Below the pieces are notes generated by a model that was not told the origin of the DNA, searched no databases, and saw nothing but the letters and a program-made list of their open reading frames with translations. The translations under genes and the position numbers were made by a program. 64,000 bases of DNA from Lineus longissimus (taxonomy: Eukaryota > Nemertea > Pilidiophora > Heteronemertea > Lineidae): assembly GCF_910592395.1 (NCBI RefSeq), contig NC_088310.1, positions 25,933,491-25,997,490 of the forward strand, read 5' to 3'. Below, piece by piece: positions 1-12,124 of the stretch (position 1 is its first letter; the number at the start of each line of letters is the position of its first letter).

Positions 1-1060
1 CAATTATTTTCAAATCTGGATTTTATTTCTATTATGAGTAGTACTGACAGTAAGATTATTTCAGATACCGCTATGACAAACAGTTCTTCAGTGGCACTAA
101 TTAATAAGTCCTTGTGGTCTTATTTTAATTACCATATACATGTAACTTTCTTTTAAAAATATTTTTGTGTGTGTTGTATTTGTATATATATGTACAGCCA
201 TACTGTCTTATCCTTATACAGTTGTGCAATAAATTGAATGAATGTATACTATACAGGTAGAATGTTTTTTAACCAAGATAAATTTTAACCTGGCCCGTGG
301 TCGTTTCATCATGAATAGACTGGTTTAACATGTGTGTGTATCCAGTAAGTTCACCACTTTTTTCTACCAGTTTTCATTGCAAGAATCTGTTTTAGGGAAA
401 ACCAGCAACTGTACTGTCTGCTGATTAACACCCTGTACAATTTCTATAGACCCAATCCATAATAATCAAATAAAAAGGTTATTCATTCATCATGGCTTAT
501 GGCCGATCCCAATGACCATTACCAATCTGGCTTGACCCATTACATCTGACACCTTTGTTTGTATCTTAGGCAACAACAGACTCTGTCAACCTTGAAAGAA
601 AGTTTGGGCATGTTACATAAAACCACTACCTGTCACATTTTATATTCCAATGCTTGGTTCAAGCATGCAGTGCAGGCAGAACATTCCTCCTGGTAGGGTT
701 TACATGGTTCTTTCAAAAAGAACTATCTTTATGACTTCGATTTTGACTTATTTCAACATTCTGAAGTAGCAAAATTATTTGTGTTCGGCATCAATGTTCT
801 TAAAGGTTGGTATCACCGTGACTGAATCTTGACATTATCTCGTTTTACAGCCAAAAGAGATTTTGGAAGAAAGGACAACTTTCTTTTTTTTTTTTTTGGG
901 CGGGAAAATGCATTGCCTTATGACCCAATATGCAGGTTTCAATACAGACATGACAGAGATCACTCGCAGATATCTCTGAGATTAATTTTCACAACTTCTG
1001 AACAGGTTGTTGGTTTGAGAGAGAGAGACAAAGACAGTCAAATAGATGTTGCACTTTTTG
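1..1060. other. AT-rich non-coding DNA, no gene seen
   Basis: No exon with a convincing acceptor, donor and open frame is visible. The ORF starting near 829 contains a T-run and runs into a dispersed repeat copy, so I do not treat it as a gene. The stretch could be an intron or the flank of a gene that starts outside the window. Confidence 0.5.
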
Positions 1061-1064
1061 TTTT

Positions 1065-1640
1065 GACACACTTTTCAAGGTCACAGAGGTCAAATGGCAT
1101 AAATTAGCCATTAGAGTGTTATGGCATGTTTCTTAAATGCAAAAGCTATGAACTTGAAACCTGGCACCATAAAACAAATATTTTGGCAAAAGATAAAAAA
1201 GATTGTCAAATTCTAAAATGTATTGGAGGAACATGTACATGTATTTTGCTAATGGAAAGATGGAAAATATTATATCAACGATCGTTTGGTGTGGCTGGTG
1301 ACTGTCAAGTATGTGATTTGGACAAAAGAAATAAAGGAAAGATTCACCTTAATCCAGCATCGTTATCTTTTTATTTCTCAAACGTGATGGTTGTGACGAC
1401 AGTACATGGGACAAGAGGATAGTCTCAGACAGTGGGAAAATCAATGAATTTTGGCTCAACTGGCATTCATTTGACTAAAACAGAGATACTCCTTGCTAAA
1501 GAAATGGCTAAAGGAAAATAATCACTCAGTTGTCTCCGTGTTTTCAATAACATTTTTATGGTGACTGCTCATAGATGCGATTTTTATCTGACCTCCTTTT
1601 CAAGGTCACAGAGGTCAAATGGGGTCAATTTACTTTTACT
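1065..1640 (+). repeat. Dispersed repeat family, partial copies with AGGTCA arrays
   Basis: Two partial copies of a family that recurs many times in the first 9 kb. Shared landmarks are the phrase 'gctatgaacttgaaac' (near 1146) and a terminal block 'aaggtcacagaggtcaa' (1077-1093 and 1602-1618). The terminal block holds two AGGTCA half-sites three bases apart; the second copy also has an upstream TGACCT at 1589-1594. The flanks differ, so these are interspersed and not tandem copies. The family is not identified; it could be a decayed transposon. Confidence 0.6.
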
Positions 1641-1774
1641 ACTCTGGGTGTTAATTGTACATGTAGATATGCTTCTCAAAACTTCAAGAGATGAAAAACA
1701 ATACAAAAGAAAGAAAGAAGTGCACATGCGTCTAGGGAAACCCTGAATGAAAATGAGAAATTTATTTCGGCCAT

Positions 1775-1960
1775 TATTTTTAGGTGCTAATTTCTTGACT
1801 TCTTGTAGAATTGCTGTTATTATGTATCTGTGCCAATTTATCTTTACAGATGCTTCAAACCCTCTCCGCAATTGCAACTGAAGAATCTTGTATGATATGC
1901 AAGGGTATGTATACCATTAGGTTATGTCGGTCAATAGAGTGCCAAGTTGTCAAATGGCTA
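1775..1960 (+). pseudogene. Exon-like segment A, diverged duplicate of segment at 2.5 kb
   Basis: A 55-nt exon-like piece (1850-1904) lies between an acceptor (tttacag) and a donor (gtatgt). The segment and its flanks resemble 2480-2675: both have 'ttgctgt.att' upstream, 'gcaattgca..gaagat/a tct' in the middle, and 'gtcaatagag' downstream. Relative to the other copy this one has an indel that puts a stop into the matching frame, although another frame reads LSAIATEES. I read it as a decayed duplicate exon; no protein family is recognised. Confidence 0.35.
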
Positions 1961-2560
1961 AATATACAGAAATTGTATGCGCATGCACAACATGACTCCA
2001 CAACCTCGATAACATCCTGATTTGGGCCAGGGTGTCCTGTATCTCTCTTACAACATGGTCCCCTTTGAAAAGCTATTTAAATTTATCACCACTGAATTGT
2101 GTTCAGTGAAAGTGTGGAAATTAAATGATTTCCAATAAGCAGAATGGAGAGAGACCTTCCCTCTCAGAACCCTTTTTTATCAGACTTTTGCCGTTTCTAA
2201 GAAGGGGAAAACAGCTTTCTCAAATTATTTATGGAATCTGGCCACCACAGAACTTTTTCATGTTGTCCATTTCTTGGTCAGAACAGAAGAATCTCATCAA
2301 TCTTGTCATGAGATTCAGATGAGTCGGAGGAGGCCATGTTGGAAGCAGTGATGCAATCTGATTGGTTCCTCATGTGGATGTATCATGAACTAGCTCACAT
2401 TTATTTCCATAAATACAAAGGAATAAGGTCAACCTCTGCTAAAGGAAGGCAAATCATATAAAAATTGAGAGATATAATTTAACCATCATTTTTAGGAACT
2501 TAATGATTATACAGTACAGCATTGCTGTAATTACGCATTTGTGCTGATTTGTCATTTCAG

Positions 2561-5500
2561 ATGACACAACCTTGTCTGCAATTGCATTCGAAGATTCTCG
2601 TTTGATTTCCACGAAGAAGGGTAGGTATACTTGTCTGACTTGTCAATAGAGGTGCCACTGTCAAATCTGTGTTATCGTTGATAAAATAAACATGTAACTT
2701 GACCCCCCACAGGGCCTCTGAGGCAATGAAAAAAATTACAGACTAATAATCTGCGAGATTTATGGAAAAAGAATGAAACGATTTATTTTGGCGTAAAGAA
2801 TACAAATTACGAAACATAACTGTTATCCCCATTGCAACTTTATTATGTGAACTCTTCTAAGAGATCAAAGATATTAAAACTTTCAACTTATATATATTTT
2901 GCATATTCAAAATAAAGCATTTTCATCCCATGAAATGTTTATAAAAATGCAGTAATAAAACTAATATATTCGGTACATACATCATGTAGCCACTACTAAA
3001 TCATATTTTGGCCATGTAATTAAAAGAAAGTAAAATAATTTGACAGTGACACTTCTATCTGCAAATCGGGAGGTTATTCAAAAGTTGTAACTATAGTAAG
3101 ATGTTGTGTTTGCGTGTGCGTGTGCGTGTGTGTGTGAGATGGGATTGAACAAGGGTGTGGGAGGTCTTGGGGGAGGAGGGACTCTAGTTGCTGTAGTGAG
3201 TGCTGGAAGTGTGACTGATCAATGTTGTGATAGTTTTGTAGCTATTGTCGTTATTCTAGTTGTTAGAGTAGCTATCGTAGTTATCTAACTAGTATAGTTG
3301 TTAGAGTAGTTATCGTAGTTATCTAGCTCGTATAGTTTTTATTCTTTTGGTTTCGTGTTTCCTGCTTATAATCTATTTTAACCTATTCAGCTTTCAGTTG
3401 TCCAGGCCAGGCCAGGTGACCAATGACGATGATAGATGGGTTCGATTCAAGCTATACGCTTGGTGTATTTGGTTATCGTGACTGGCGACTGAGTCTAACT
3501 CACGACAACAGCGCGGTGGCTGGGTCCCAGGCATGCTTGCCACTTTGTTCCACGGTCCTCATCTAAGTTTCGACGGTGATGACATGGACTTAGGTTCAGG
3601 GTATGTGTTCCCGTTGAGTCATTGTGGTTGATTGATGGGGGCAATAAATAGTTGCGTGTCGCTAGTCATTCAATTGGTCCCCTTGTTTTAGAGTGTTGGC
3701 GGGATAAGTCGTACGAATGTTAACAATAGTATGCAATAGCTGGCCAGCGATCCCCTACCTGATCTCGAGGGGGATGGAATGACTGGGTGATAGGCCTGTT
3801 GTTAACCTGCGGAATTTCGTCGGACGAAATGTCAGGCGTGTCCGTGTGGGACTTGTGCTAAACCAGTTTAGTACATATGACGAAGACATTGGGCTCTTTG
3901 AATAACAACAGTGTCCTTGACCTCCTTGTGCCTCACAAAGCTAATAATATACACCCCCTGAAATCGACAAGACGGCGATGAAGAAGGAGAGCCGGCCTCC
4001 AGCTTGAGAGCCGAGAAGACACTGGATGGACCCCAAGGATATGTTGCTGCCAATGTTGGAGCCATACAGGGTAAGAATCACTTAGTCCTCAGTTACATCT
4101 GGATTAAAAGAAACATTACAAAGGTGTTAAAATAACCCCGAAAAAAGTGTCAATATGACTTACAATTTCAACTTTTATACATATTGGGGTGCCACGCTCA
4201 ATTCTGTTCATAGTTTTAAAACAGCTTCAACATATTTGGTTCCAGAATACAATTGAATGTGCTTTATTGAGTTTGTATTAATTGATTCTCATTGAAATGT
4301 GTTGTGTGGGCGTTATTATGTATTAAAACAGTCTGTTGGCAGAGGGCATGCACACTAGCTTGTTCCTGTCTTGATTATCTTCTAATTACAACAAAGGGTA
4401 GGGACATTAATCCGCGAATGGCACGTTACTACAATACATGGCAAGAGTTGCACTTTTCAAATCGAATTGCATGCGCATTAGGCCAAGTGTGGTGCAGCCG
4501 TTTCGAAACTGGTGTAGCCAATTCGTATTTGGAGAGTGCTCTCTGGAAAACAGTTTTAAATCGGATTCGGTGTGAACGCTGCATGCAGTAGAAACACTCA
4601 GAAATTAGACAAACCCAACAACAAAAATATGATTCTTTTTAGGCAGCCCGATCCAACATTGTACAAGGGCCACAAGGTCAAGGGCCACGAGGTCAAGAGA
4701 CACGAGGACAAGGGACACTTCGGATACGGGACATTTAGGATACCGGACACAAGGACAAGGGACACAAAAGACGATGTTGCAGTCTACAGGGTGAGCATCA
4801 CTTAGTCCTGGTTGATATGAGATCTACTCATGAAACAAACTTCATAACTAAGGAGAGAGAAAAAATAATTTTTCATGTCTCCGAACCCGCACCCTGGTGG
4901 CCAAGTCATGAACTTTTATCCCTGAGTGAGACCACCTGACTGAGAGTGCTCAAGTAACAGCCGAGTGGGCAACATGACCTCGATGATCTTGATTAGTTGG
5001 ACTAATCATGAGTTACATTTTATGTATGGTTATTAGTAGTACCAGACATAAGCATGGATATAAAAATCCAAGGCAATTTGGTCTGACGAATAATACCTCT
5101 AGGGCATGGATTGAAGCAGTGAATCGAGCAAAGTTTTCTTAACTGAGATCAACTGATCTAGGGGTACATGCACCACCATTTGACCTAGCTGTGACCTTGA
5201 AAAGGGTGTGTTTTCAGTTTTGAACCTCTGCAAGGATCAAATCAGATCAGACATGACCTGAATTTGCTGTACTACATCATTTGGCGTTGTGGTTAACGTG
5301 TACCAAGTCTTAAGTTTATAGCTTTAGCGGTTAGCGGTTTGAGAGTAATAAATTCAGAATTCAGTATTAAAGTTATCCGGCCTGCTTTCCTAAAAAGAAA
5401 GAGAGAGGAATCCTGGCCAACAGTCACCACTCTGACCACAAAACTCTGGAGCTAGCTCTGTGGCGGAACACTAGGACAGACGGTCCAGCATGCATTTCAA

Positions 5501-8500
5501 AAATACTGAACACAGACAAAATTCAACTTCATCATAAGCTCTCATACGAGCATCATTCTCTCAAAGCAGTTCAAATATGTTGGGAAAAGATATAAAGATA
5601 GATCAGATAAACTATTTGGTAATCGTTGCCACAAGAAAATGCCGTCAACCAAAGACATCTTCACTCCACTTGATCCAGAAAAAGGCCCGTGAGCATCTTT
5701 CCAGCAGTGCCACTTTATAAAATGAAATGGTCAGGGCCATTTTGCTCACCTGTCGACATGGAACAAAATGGACTCGGTCATGATTGGTGCTTCTGACCTC
5801 ATTAGTGATTTTAACTTTAGCCCCCTGGTGGCCACATTTTGAATCGAATAAGGACTGTAGTTGGTAGTTTTGGTCGGAATTGCCAAGAGGCATCTTTTCC
5901 CCTTAGTAATGTGGTGGAAATACGCTGAATAAAAATGGCTCTCACCACTTCGAACGTTGGTTTAGAGAGTAGGGGGAGTCTACACAACAGTACAGTGTAT
6001 TTCAAACAGTGGCACATTTCTCAACCGCTAGGGCTATCAACTTGGAAAGTTCTGTGTACGCATTGACCCCTTGGTCAGATGACCTCGGACACTGAATTTC
6101 AGTCTGATCTGATTCATGACTTGGCAACCAGACTGTCTGGGGTTGAGAGAAGGATGCCTAAACGAGTACTCGTCCAGTACACTCCACAAAGAGAGGAGCC
6201 AATCGAAATGTTGCTCCAAGAATAGCTTGTCAACCGAGGTCGACTCCACTTGGCAAAGCACAAAAAACAGAAAATTTAGAAAAACCCTAAGCACTTTCAT
6301 TTAAACAGTGAAGCAAGAAAGTTTGGCAAAAACAAAACTTGACACTGAAAGTGATGACCTGATCTCCCCAAATGAATAAAAAATATCTAGTTTGTTTTGG
6401 CTTCAATCTGTGTAGAGATTACCCTGTATTAAATAAATTTTTTCCCTGTTTTCTAGACTGTGCAGATGACTGGAGATGATGGCTGTGTAGTTGACCCAAT
6501 GACTTCCACCACGATCTACGATGCGTACTGAAGCAAGAACGACTCTCAAAGACCCGGAAAACAACAGATGCCAACACTTCGCCCCATGATAAGATGCCTT
6601 CATACCCATCCAATTTGGGGGAGACAGCCTAATTGACCTTCATGGGGATCTTCCTGGCAGATGTTGTATGACGAAGAATTCAATGCATATACAGTAAGAT
6701 AAAGTGGTGTATTTAAAATTCATTATTATGAAACGCCTTAAAACTGTTTACCAGTAAAAAGGTATTTCCTTTGCTCTAAGCTGTGTTTAATGGCATTCTG
6801 AAGATTGCGTCTGAAAAAAAGGCTGAGCTAATTTTCATTGCACTCCTGCCGTTAGGCACTACTGAACTGAAACATCTTGAAAAAGCGTGGTCAAAAATGT
6901 TTTTGGACAGACAAGCAGTCCATGCAGACACAGTGAGTTCAGGAACTCCGACTAGGGTTGAAGGTACATTGCCCTGCACTGTAATTCTATCAAAATGGCT
7001 CAAGTCTTTAATCTTGGTAAACAATGGATTGACCTTGATATTTTGTTTTCCAGCCATGCTTGGATGAGGGTCTGACAGTCGGGTAGATTCAATGGATGGA
7101 ATCGTCTCGCTCAGGGATATCGGCGGTGGACACTTACATCGTGTGTCATTCGAATAGACTTTAATGACAATCGAATTGATGCGCTAAGGGGACTCTGATG
7201 ACTCTAAGGACATAGAGCCCTTCTCATTATGTAATGTGACGCCATATCCAGCAGCCACCATGGAGCCAGTTCATCTCTTACATATGGAGGGATGCAATCT
7301 CATACGGTAATAATATAAAAAAATCAATTTCTAATTTCTATGTCATTGCTTTGGTGTAGGCTTGAGCCTTATTTAGGGATTGTGAAAAATTAAAAACGTG
7401 GTAAAAGAGAAAACTTCTTAGATTGATCAGACCTCTGATATTGAGAAGTTTGCAGCTTATGACCTCAAGGAGGGAAAGATTTGTGTCTGTTGTTGATCTA
7501 AGCAGCGCAGAGAGTCCTGATGATATTTTTGGAAAGTTCACCACATTTATAAAAATTACCAGAAATTTTAGAATTTGAAGTAATTTGATCCCTCCTTTGA
7601 AGTTTTCTCAAAATTTTCAGTGTTGTGCATAATCCCACAACACCGCAGTGTCCGTCGTCGTCTGTATCCTGTTTCAAAAACAGTGGCTCACTTCTTAACT
7701 GCTAGAGCTATGAACTTGAAACTTTGTACACAGGTACAAAAAAGGGCAAAAAAAGGTAAAAAGTGCAATATCTCGCTTATTAGTGACTTGTTTTCGATGA
7801 TAGATATTTTTATGGTAGGTTCTCCTAGCAAGGATTCATCACATATCCTACAAGTTTTTGATTTGACCTAATTTTCGAGGTCACAGAGGTCAATGACCGT
7901 GTAAATTGGCAGTTTCGGTGTACCGCTAAAGCTATGAACTTGAAATTTGGTACACGACTCCCTGTCACTCTGACACCGAATTTGGATCCAATCTGTTTCT
8001 TGACTTGACCACCAGGAGGCCAAAACTAAAAATGTTAAAAAGTGCAATATCTCGCTTATTAGTGACTTGCCTAACACAACCTTTGTTTAATGTGGCTGTG
8101 TCCCGGCTGCTGCCATTGCGGTCCTTCAGTGCAAGCTTCGTAGACTGTGCAGGCCTTGCCATTGCATAGTTTTCACACCACTTGACGGTGTAAGAGGCCG
8201 CCACATGTCCCCCTAAGTAGGTCTGAAAAAACTCAAAATGTGGAAAGGTAAAGGTTTCAAATCACTGTCCAGAAAGAGAACCACTTTGCTGGCCATAGAA
8301 ATGTTTCCGAATTTACAATGAAAACTGCAGTTGAAATTTGTTACCCACCTGCAAGCTACAGCCATCATGGAGCATCCGTCATCTGTCGTCATCGTTGTCC
8401 GTCAGCAGGCCACGTTTCATAACTGCCAGGTCCATGAACTGGTCCATAACTTCACACTGGGCAAGATCTCCTTACAGATCAAATTTTGTTTCGATCGAAT

Positions 8501-10985
8501 TCTTAGTTTGGCCACCAAGGGGCAAAATGTGAAAGCACAAAAACCGCTCTAACTCCTTAAGAAATAGTCAGATGCTCTAGAAATTTCTATTGTGTGTGTA
8601 TCTGAGGAAGAGACATAATGTATCGGAAGGATTTTATATTTGATCGACTTCCAAGGTCACAGTGTCAAAGTTCGAAATTTCAATGTTTCGTCCTTTGGTA
8701 GGGCACATTATGTAACCACTCGGCCTTTGAACATACTGTGGAGACGCTATTTAGGCAGTTGAAGGGGACCTGTACAAAAGGCCTTTATAACGTGCAACAG
8801 TGTGAAAAACACAAAACAAGCTCCTCCTCCTTAACAGATGGTCAAATTCTAATAACATTTTTCGTTTCTGTGTATTTGATGATGAAACATATTTTTTCAG
8901 TCGGGCTTTGATTTGATTGACCTCTTTGTCAAGGTCAGCAAGGTCAAAGTTCAGAGATGAACACTTTTGACCATCAGCAGGGCGAATTTCGTAACCACTG
9001 AGTGGGGCCTTTGACCTGAAACTATGCACAATAAGAAAGATCTCCTACCCCAGCATTTTTGGTCTGATATGGTTCTTAGGCTTACATGTCTGGCATTCAA
9101 ACTTGAGGAAACCCCCCTCTATCCTTGAAAATCATCAATTGGCCCCTGATGGCAAACGTTGATTACCTCTACTTCTTGACGTCACATGTCAAATAATGAC
9201 CCTTCACTGTAGGAACCCAGGAGAGCACATGGACCATTTCCTGCGGTGTTGGAGATATTCATTTGTGAGGTTAAGGTTTGAATGGTAACAAAAAACAACA
9301 ACTTTATTGACATATGATCACAGTCGCCTAAGGTACAGAATATTGCTCAAAAGTTCTTCCGTCAGGCCCAACACTCCCGCGGCAGTCCATTGCTTCAATT
9401 CATCCCAATTGGATCTCCTAAGGGACAGCCACAAATAGTGGGAATTCGTGCAGCTGGACGATTAGTCAATGGGCATTGCTGTAACGAAACTGTAATGGCA
9501 TTTTCTGTCACCGTCCACTGCATCTGGAGTGTATCACGCCCGGCCCTGGCTCCACTCATTGTTTTGAGGTCAGTTGGCTTGAAAATGATGAATCACCCAG
9601 AGTATGAAATCAACTGGCTACTTCATGTACTTCTGTTATGAGTCGGAGTGCAAGACGATCATTACCAGGTCAATCAATATGGTTTGGACCACCCAGCATC
9701 AAAATAACTTATAATCTGTTGGCTGATACTGATGGGTTCTCAGTAAAAGCAACCAGATTTTCTGAGATTGGCTCATTTGATGATATTGGGGAGAGAAGAG
9801 CAGCTCATTGGTGATGTAACATGGAACATTTGGATGTCCCCCCTCCCCCTCTTACCAACTGCAATTAATTTTAGGGCAACTCTCTGAGTAACCCATGCAT
9901 TGGGCTGAGACTGCATACAATTCCCCAATCATCAAATCTAGTCATAAGTTTTGCATTAGCGTACATGTTACGTTTAAAATATTGACCCGAGAAAGGCAAT
10001 TTTTCACAGTATGGTAACGAAATGGATGTCAATAAAGTTGGTGCTTTATCATTTCTGTACTAATCTTAACCTCACTTTTGTTGAAACTAATGCGTTCCAG
10101 TGCATCATCTATTTTGCTGATGATGGTGTGCACCCACAAATATAATATTATGTTATGTTTCTTTTCAGGAGATGAGCCATCTCTAAGAAGGGAGGAGGAT
10201 GTTGCTGAGCCAGCACATCTCTACCATGCTCCCGTCGCCGTCGAGGAGGTTGGATTTTTGTCACCGCAGGCCTTACCCTTTTATTGCAATATCTGATTGA
10301 AAGGTGATTTGATAAAAATCCTGATATTTTATTTTCCGATTGCTAGAGGGCAATTTATTCCTTCTTTCGGCCAATGACAAACTCTTGCCATGGCTCAAAA
10401 CTGTACACATTTAATGATGAGTTTAAAAATGGGGGGAGGGTGTAATAAGGTAACCAGGGGAACCAGGGCATGTCTCAAGCCCAGAAATTGTTTTCAAGCA
10501 AGATTAATGAGAAAAATCAAAATGTGGAGGGGATGTTCTAGCTAACAGGACAGCCAACAGGGTAAGTTGGTACCCAAACAAAACATTCGCAATAGCCTTG
10601 GGTACAGTGGGACCCTACCGGCTGCTTCAGATTTGTTTCAAGCAAAAAAGATCTTTCTGCTTAAAAAATCACCGAATTCATCAGATATTGTAGTTGATTA
10701 TGTCCATCACATGAGACATGGGGTTCACATGACATTCGCTTTGCTCTAACCCCAGGCAAAGCGAATGAACATGTGTGTCTTGATGGAACTGTAGGCCTTT
10801 TTACTGTTTCTTGATCTCCTCAGTACCACAGAATCCACCAGCATTTAAACACCACCAGGGCCCAGGCGCCAAAGATCCTTCGTATCATTGGCTGGCTCAG
10901 TTGCTCAGTGTCTTTACCTTCATACTTCAGACAACTGACCAACAACACAAATCTAGTGAATTCTTATTTCCTTGTCACTTTTTAA
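2561..10985 (+). CDS. Putative 3' part of an unrecognised multi-exon gene
   Basis: Exon-like segments that can be joined in frame: 2561-2620 (phase 1 to 1), optionally 3972-4070 (phase 1 to 1, weak acceptor), 10169-10248 (phase 1 to 0; acceptor ttttcag, donor gttgga) and 10824-10985, ending in TAA. A poly(A) signal follows at 11353. The joined peptide contains DTTLSAIAFEDSRLI, then an acidic stretch starting GDEPSLRREED, then QAPKILRIIGWLSCSV near the end. I recognise no domain. The support is phase compatibility, splice signals and the poly(A) site only; chance joining is possible, and upstream exons would lie outside the window. Confidence 0.27.
3104..3136. repeat. (TG)n/(CG) microsatellite
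   Basis: Simple alternating run of tg and cg dinucleotides, about 33 bases. Confidence 0.85.
3234..3332. repeat. 38-bp minisatellite, two full copies plus a partial one
   Basis: Units at 3257-3294 and 3295-3332 differ at a few positions and share 'tagttgttagagtag' followed by 'tatcgtagttatcta'. A shortened, more diverged copy precedes them at 3234-3256. Confidence 0.75.
4020..4815 (+). repeat. Duplicated exon-end/donor segment, two copies about 730 bp apart
   Basis: The sequence 'gatatgttgctgccaatg...cagggtaag.atcacttagtcct' around 4038-4092 recurs in shortened form as 'gacgatgttgcag..tacagggtgagcatcacttagtcct' around 4770-4808. Both copies place a good splice donor at the same point. In the second copy the region upstream (4655-4760) is an imperfect run of short repeats (ggccac(a/g)aggtcaag and relatives) that is open in more than one frame, one giving GHKVKGHEVKRHEDKGH. 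These may be duplicated exon ends of the putative gene entered at 2561. Confidence 0.45.
4870..6110 (-). repeat. Dispersed repeat family, inverted copies
   Basis: Pieces of the same family in the opposite orientation: 'ccctggtggcca' near 4890 and 5822 is the reverse complement of the 'tggccaccagggg' landmark seen at 8.0 and 8.5 kb, and 'tgacctagctgtgaccttgaaaa' at 5181-5203 is the reverse complement of the terminal AGGTCA block, here with 5-base spacing. 'ctagggctatcaacttggaaag' near 6029 is a plus-oriented fragment, so the block is a mosaic. ORFs here on either strand look incidental. Confidence 0.5.
6111..7615. other. Non-coding stretch, no supported gene
   Basis: ORFs overlap each other on both strands (for example at 6116-6304 and at 6776-7067) with no recognisable domain. 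A pyrimidine-rich acceptor-like site at about 7052 is followed by stops in all three frames. I see no gene. Confidence 0.5.
7620..9030 (+). repeat. Dispersed repeat family, best-preserved copies
   Basis: At least three partial copies follow each other. Landmarks in order are 'tccgtc.tcgtc' (7650, 8375), 'aactg(c)..agagctatgaacttgaaac' (7695 and 7925), 'gaccaccaggaggcca' or 'ggccaccaaggggca' (8006, 8508), 'tatctcgcttattagtgacttg' (about 7770 and 8050, an internal exact repeat), and terminal AGGTCA arrays at 7864-7892, 8654-8667 (degenerate) and 8918-8946. Repeats of this look are common in genomes of marine invertebrates (from memory), but I cannot name the family. Confidence 0.6.
7864..7892 (+). 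promoter_or_regulatory. Composite nuclear-receptor half-site array in a repeat
   Basis: TGACCT at 7864-7869, eight bases, AGGTCA at 7878-7883, three bases, AGGTCA at 7887-7892. The same order and spacing occur at 1589-1617 and 8918-8946; only the last two half-sites remain at 1078-1092. AGGTCA direct repeats spaced by three (DR3) and everted repeats spaced by eight are known geometries for RXR-type heterodimers. Whether any receptor binds here is unknown; the match is by sequence only. Confidence 0.4.
9031..10168. other. Non-coding stretch (possible intron)
   Basis: No domain or credible exon was found. It would be the intron before the exon-like segment at 10169 if the gene proposed at 2561-10985 is real. 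Confidence 0.4.
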
Positions 10986-11352
10986 TCAATACCCGTGAAC
11001 AAAAAAATCACGGGATGCAAAACATCTCTTCACCAATTAAACTGATATTTGATAAGCTTTGTCAATAGAACTATTGTTTTATTGAAACCTATCAGAATAA
11101 GACTGGTTCTTGATCCTATCTCACAGGAAAGAATCTTAGTCTTTTTCTTTGTTTCGATTCAAGAAGGCTTTCATTGCAAGAGCATAATTATCATGTTCTG
11201 CAGGCTATGAAAGATATCATTTTGCCCCATCAAGAACATTTTTATTGGACTTGGTACTGAATGATTTGAGAAAAGTGTAACGTCAATTGTAAGACGTTTT
11301 ATGTTGTCATTTATGTAATTATATTTGTAATGCATGTAAATCTTGTAAGTAA

Positions 11353-11358
11353 AATAAA
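11353..11358 (+). terminator. AATAAA poly(A) signal, putative upstream gene
   Basis: AATAAA in an AT-rich context, about 370 bases after the TAA at 10983-10985. It fits the 3' end of the exon-like chain described at 2561-10985. AATAAA is frequent by chance in such sequence. Confidence 0.35.
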
Positions 11359-11399
11359 AGAGATTTAAGACTCAACTTGCAAAAATCCTGGCAGACCAA

Positions 11400-11600
11400 C
11401 ATCCAGTCTTGCCAGGTCAAGCTACCTCTTTTGTCATGCAAATACATGTCACCTCTGCTCCTTTTGTCATGCTAATTGGCAGCCTCTGTCCAGTTCCTGG
11501 CCATGAGAAATGTGGTTCTTTTGTTATTCAAATTGGGCCCTTAACCTGTTTAGTCATGGATTAATGAGAGCAGTGACCTAACCTATTGTCCACTGAATAT
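11400..11600. repeat. Three weak repeats of 'cttttgtcatgc.aat'
   Basis: Imperfect units near 11425, 11458 and 11517 share 'cttttgt.at.c.aat'. The first contains an octamer-like ATGCAAAT. No gene is seen between 11360 and 12110. Confidence 0.35.
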
Positions 11601-12124
11601 GGCTCAAATTAAGTCATACACTATAGGTTTTAATACATGTACAACAGCTAAAACTTGTATAGAATGTATATGAACATGATGAATGCATGCAGAGGTTGGA
11701 ATTGTTGAGTCATCTAGTAGTGTAAGATCTCTATTCAGCAGTGTCTTTTTTGGACATTTTGAAGGAGGAGAACATGTGTGATAGTACAATTATCTCAATG
11801 TCTCGTCCTTTAATGGGCATTGGAGCTGCACAGTGACTATGATCGATGTAATGTACATGTATAAAGTCATTATGGTCGTAAGCGCTATGCCTGTCACCTG
11901 TGTGATGGAGTTGACGACTCCCTCCAATTGCGTAGGTTTTCTCCCGTTGAAACGGTTTTCCTCCTACACTGACTTTCCAAGTTGCCATGTGAGGATTCTT
12001 GGAATATGCGACAATAAATAATTTTCAAAAGAAAATTTGCTTTTCTTCTTTACTAGCCTGGTGGTGCTCCGACACTTCAACTAGTATTGTTTTAAATATT
12101 GTCATGCATTTAAACCAACAAACT

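Noticed and set aside
3420-3450. B-box-like GGTTCGATTCAA suggesting a tRNA or SINE
   Set aside because: No matching A box or tRNA fold upstream.
6776-7067. Two 93-94 codon ORFs on opposite strands over the same bases
   Set aside because: Mutual overlap with no domain in either; at least one must be spurious and neither has supporting signals.
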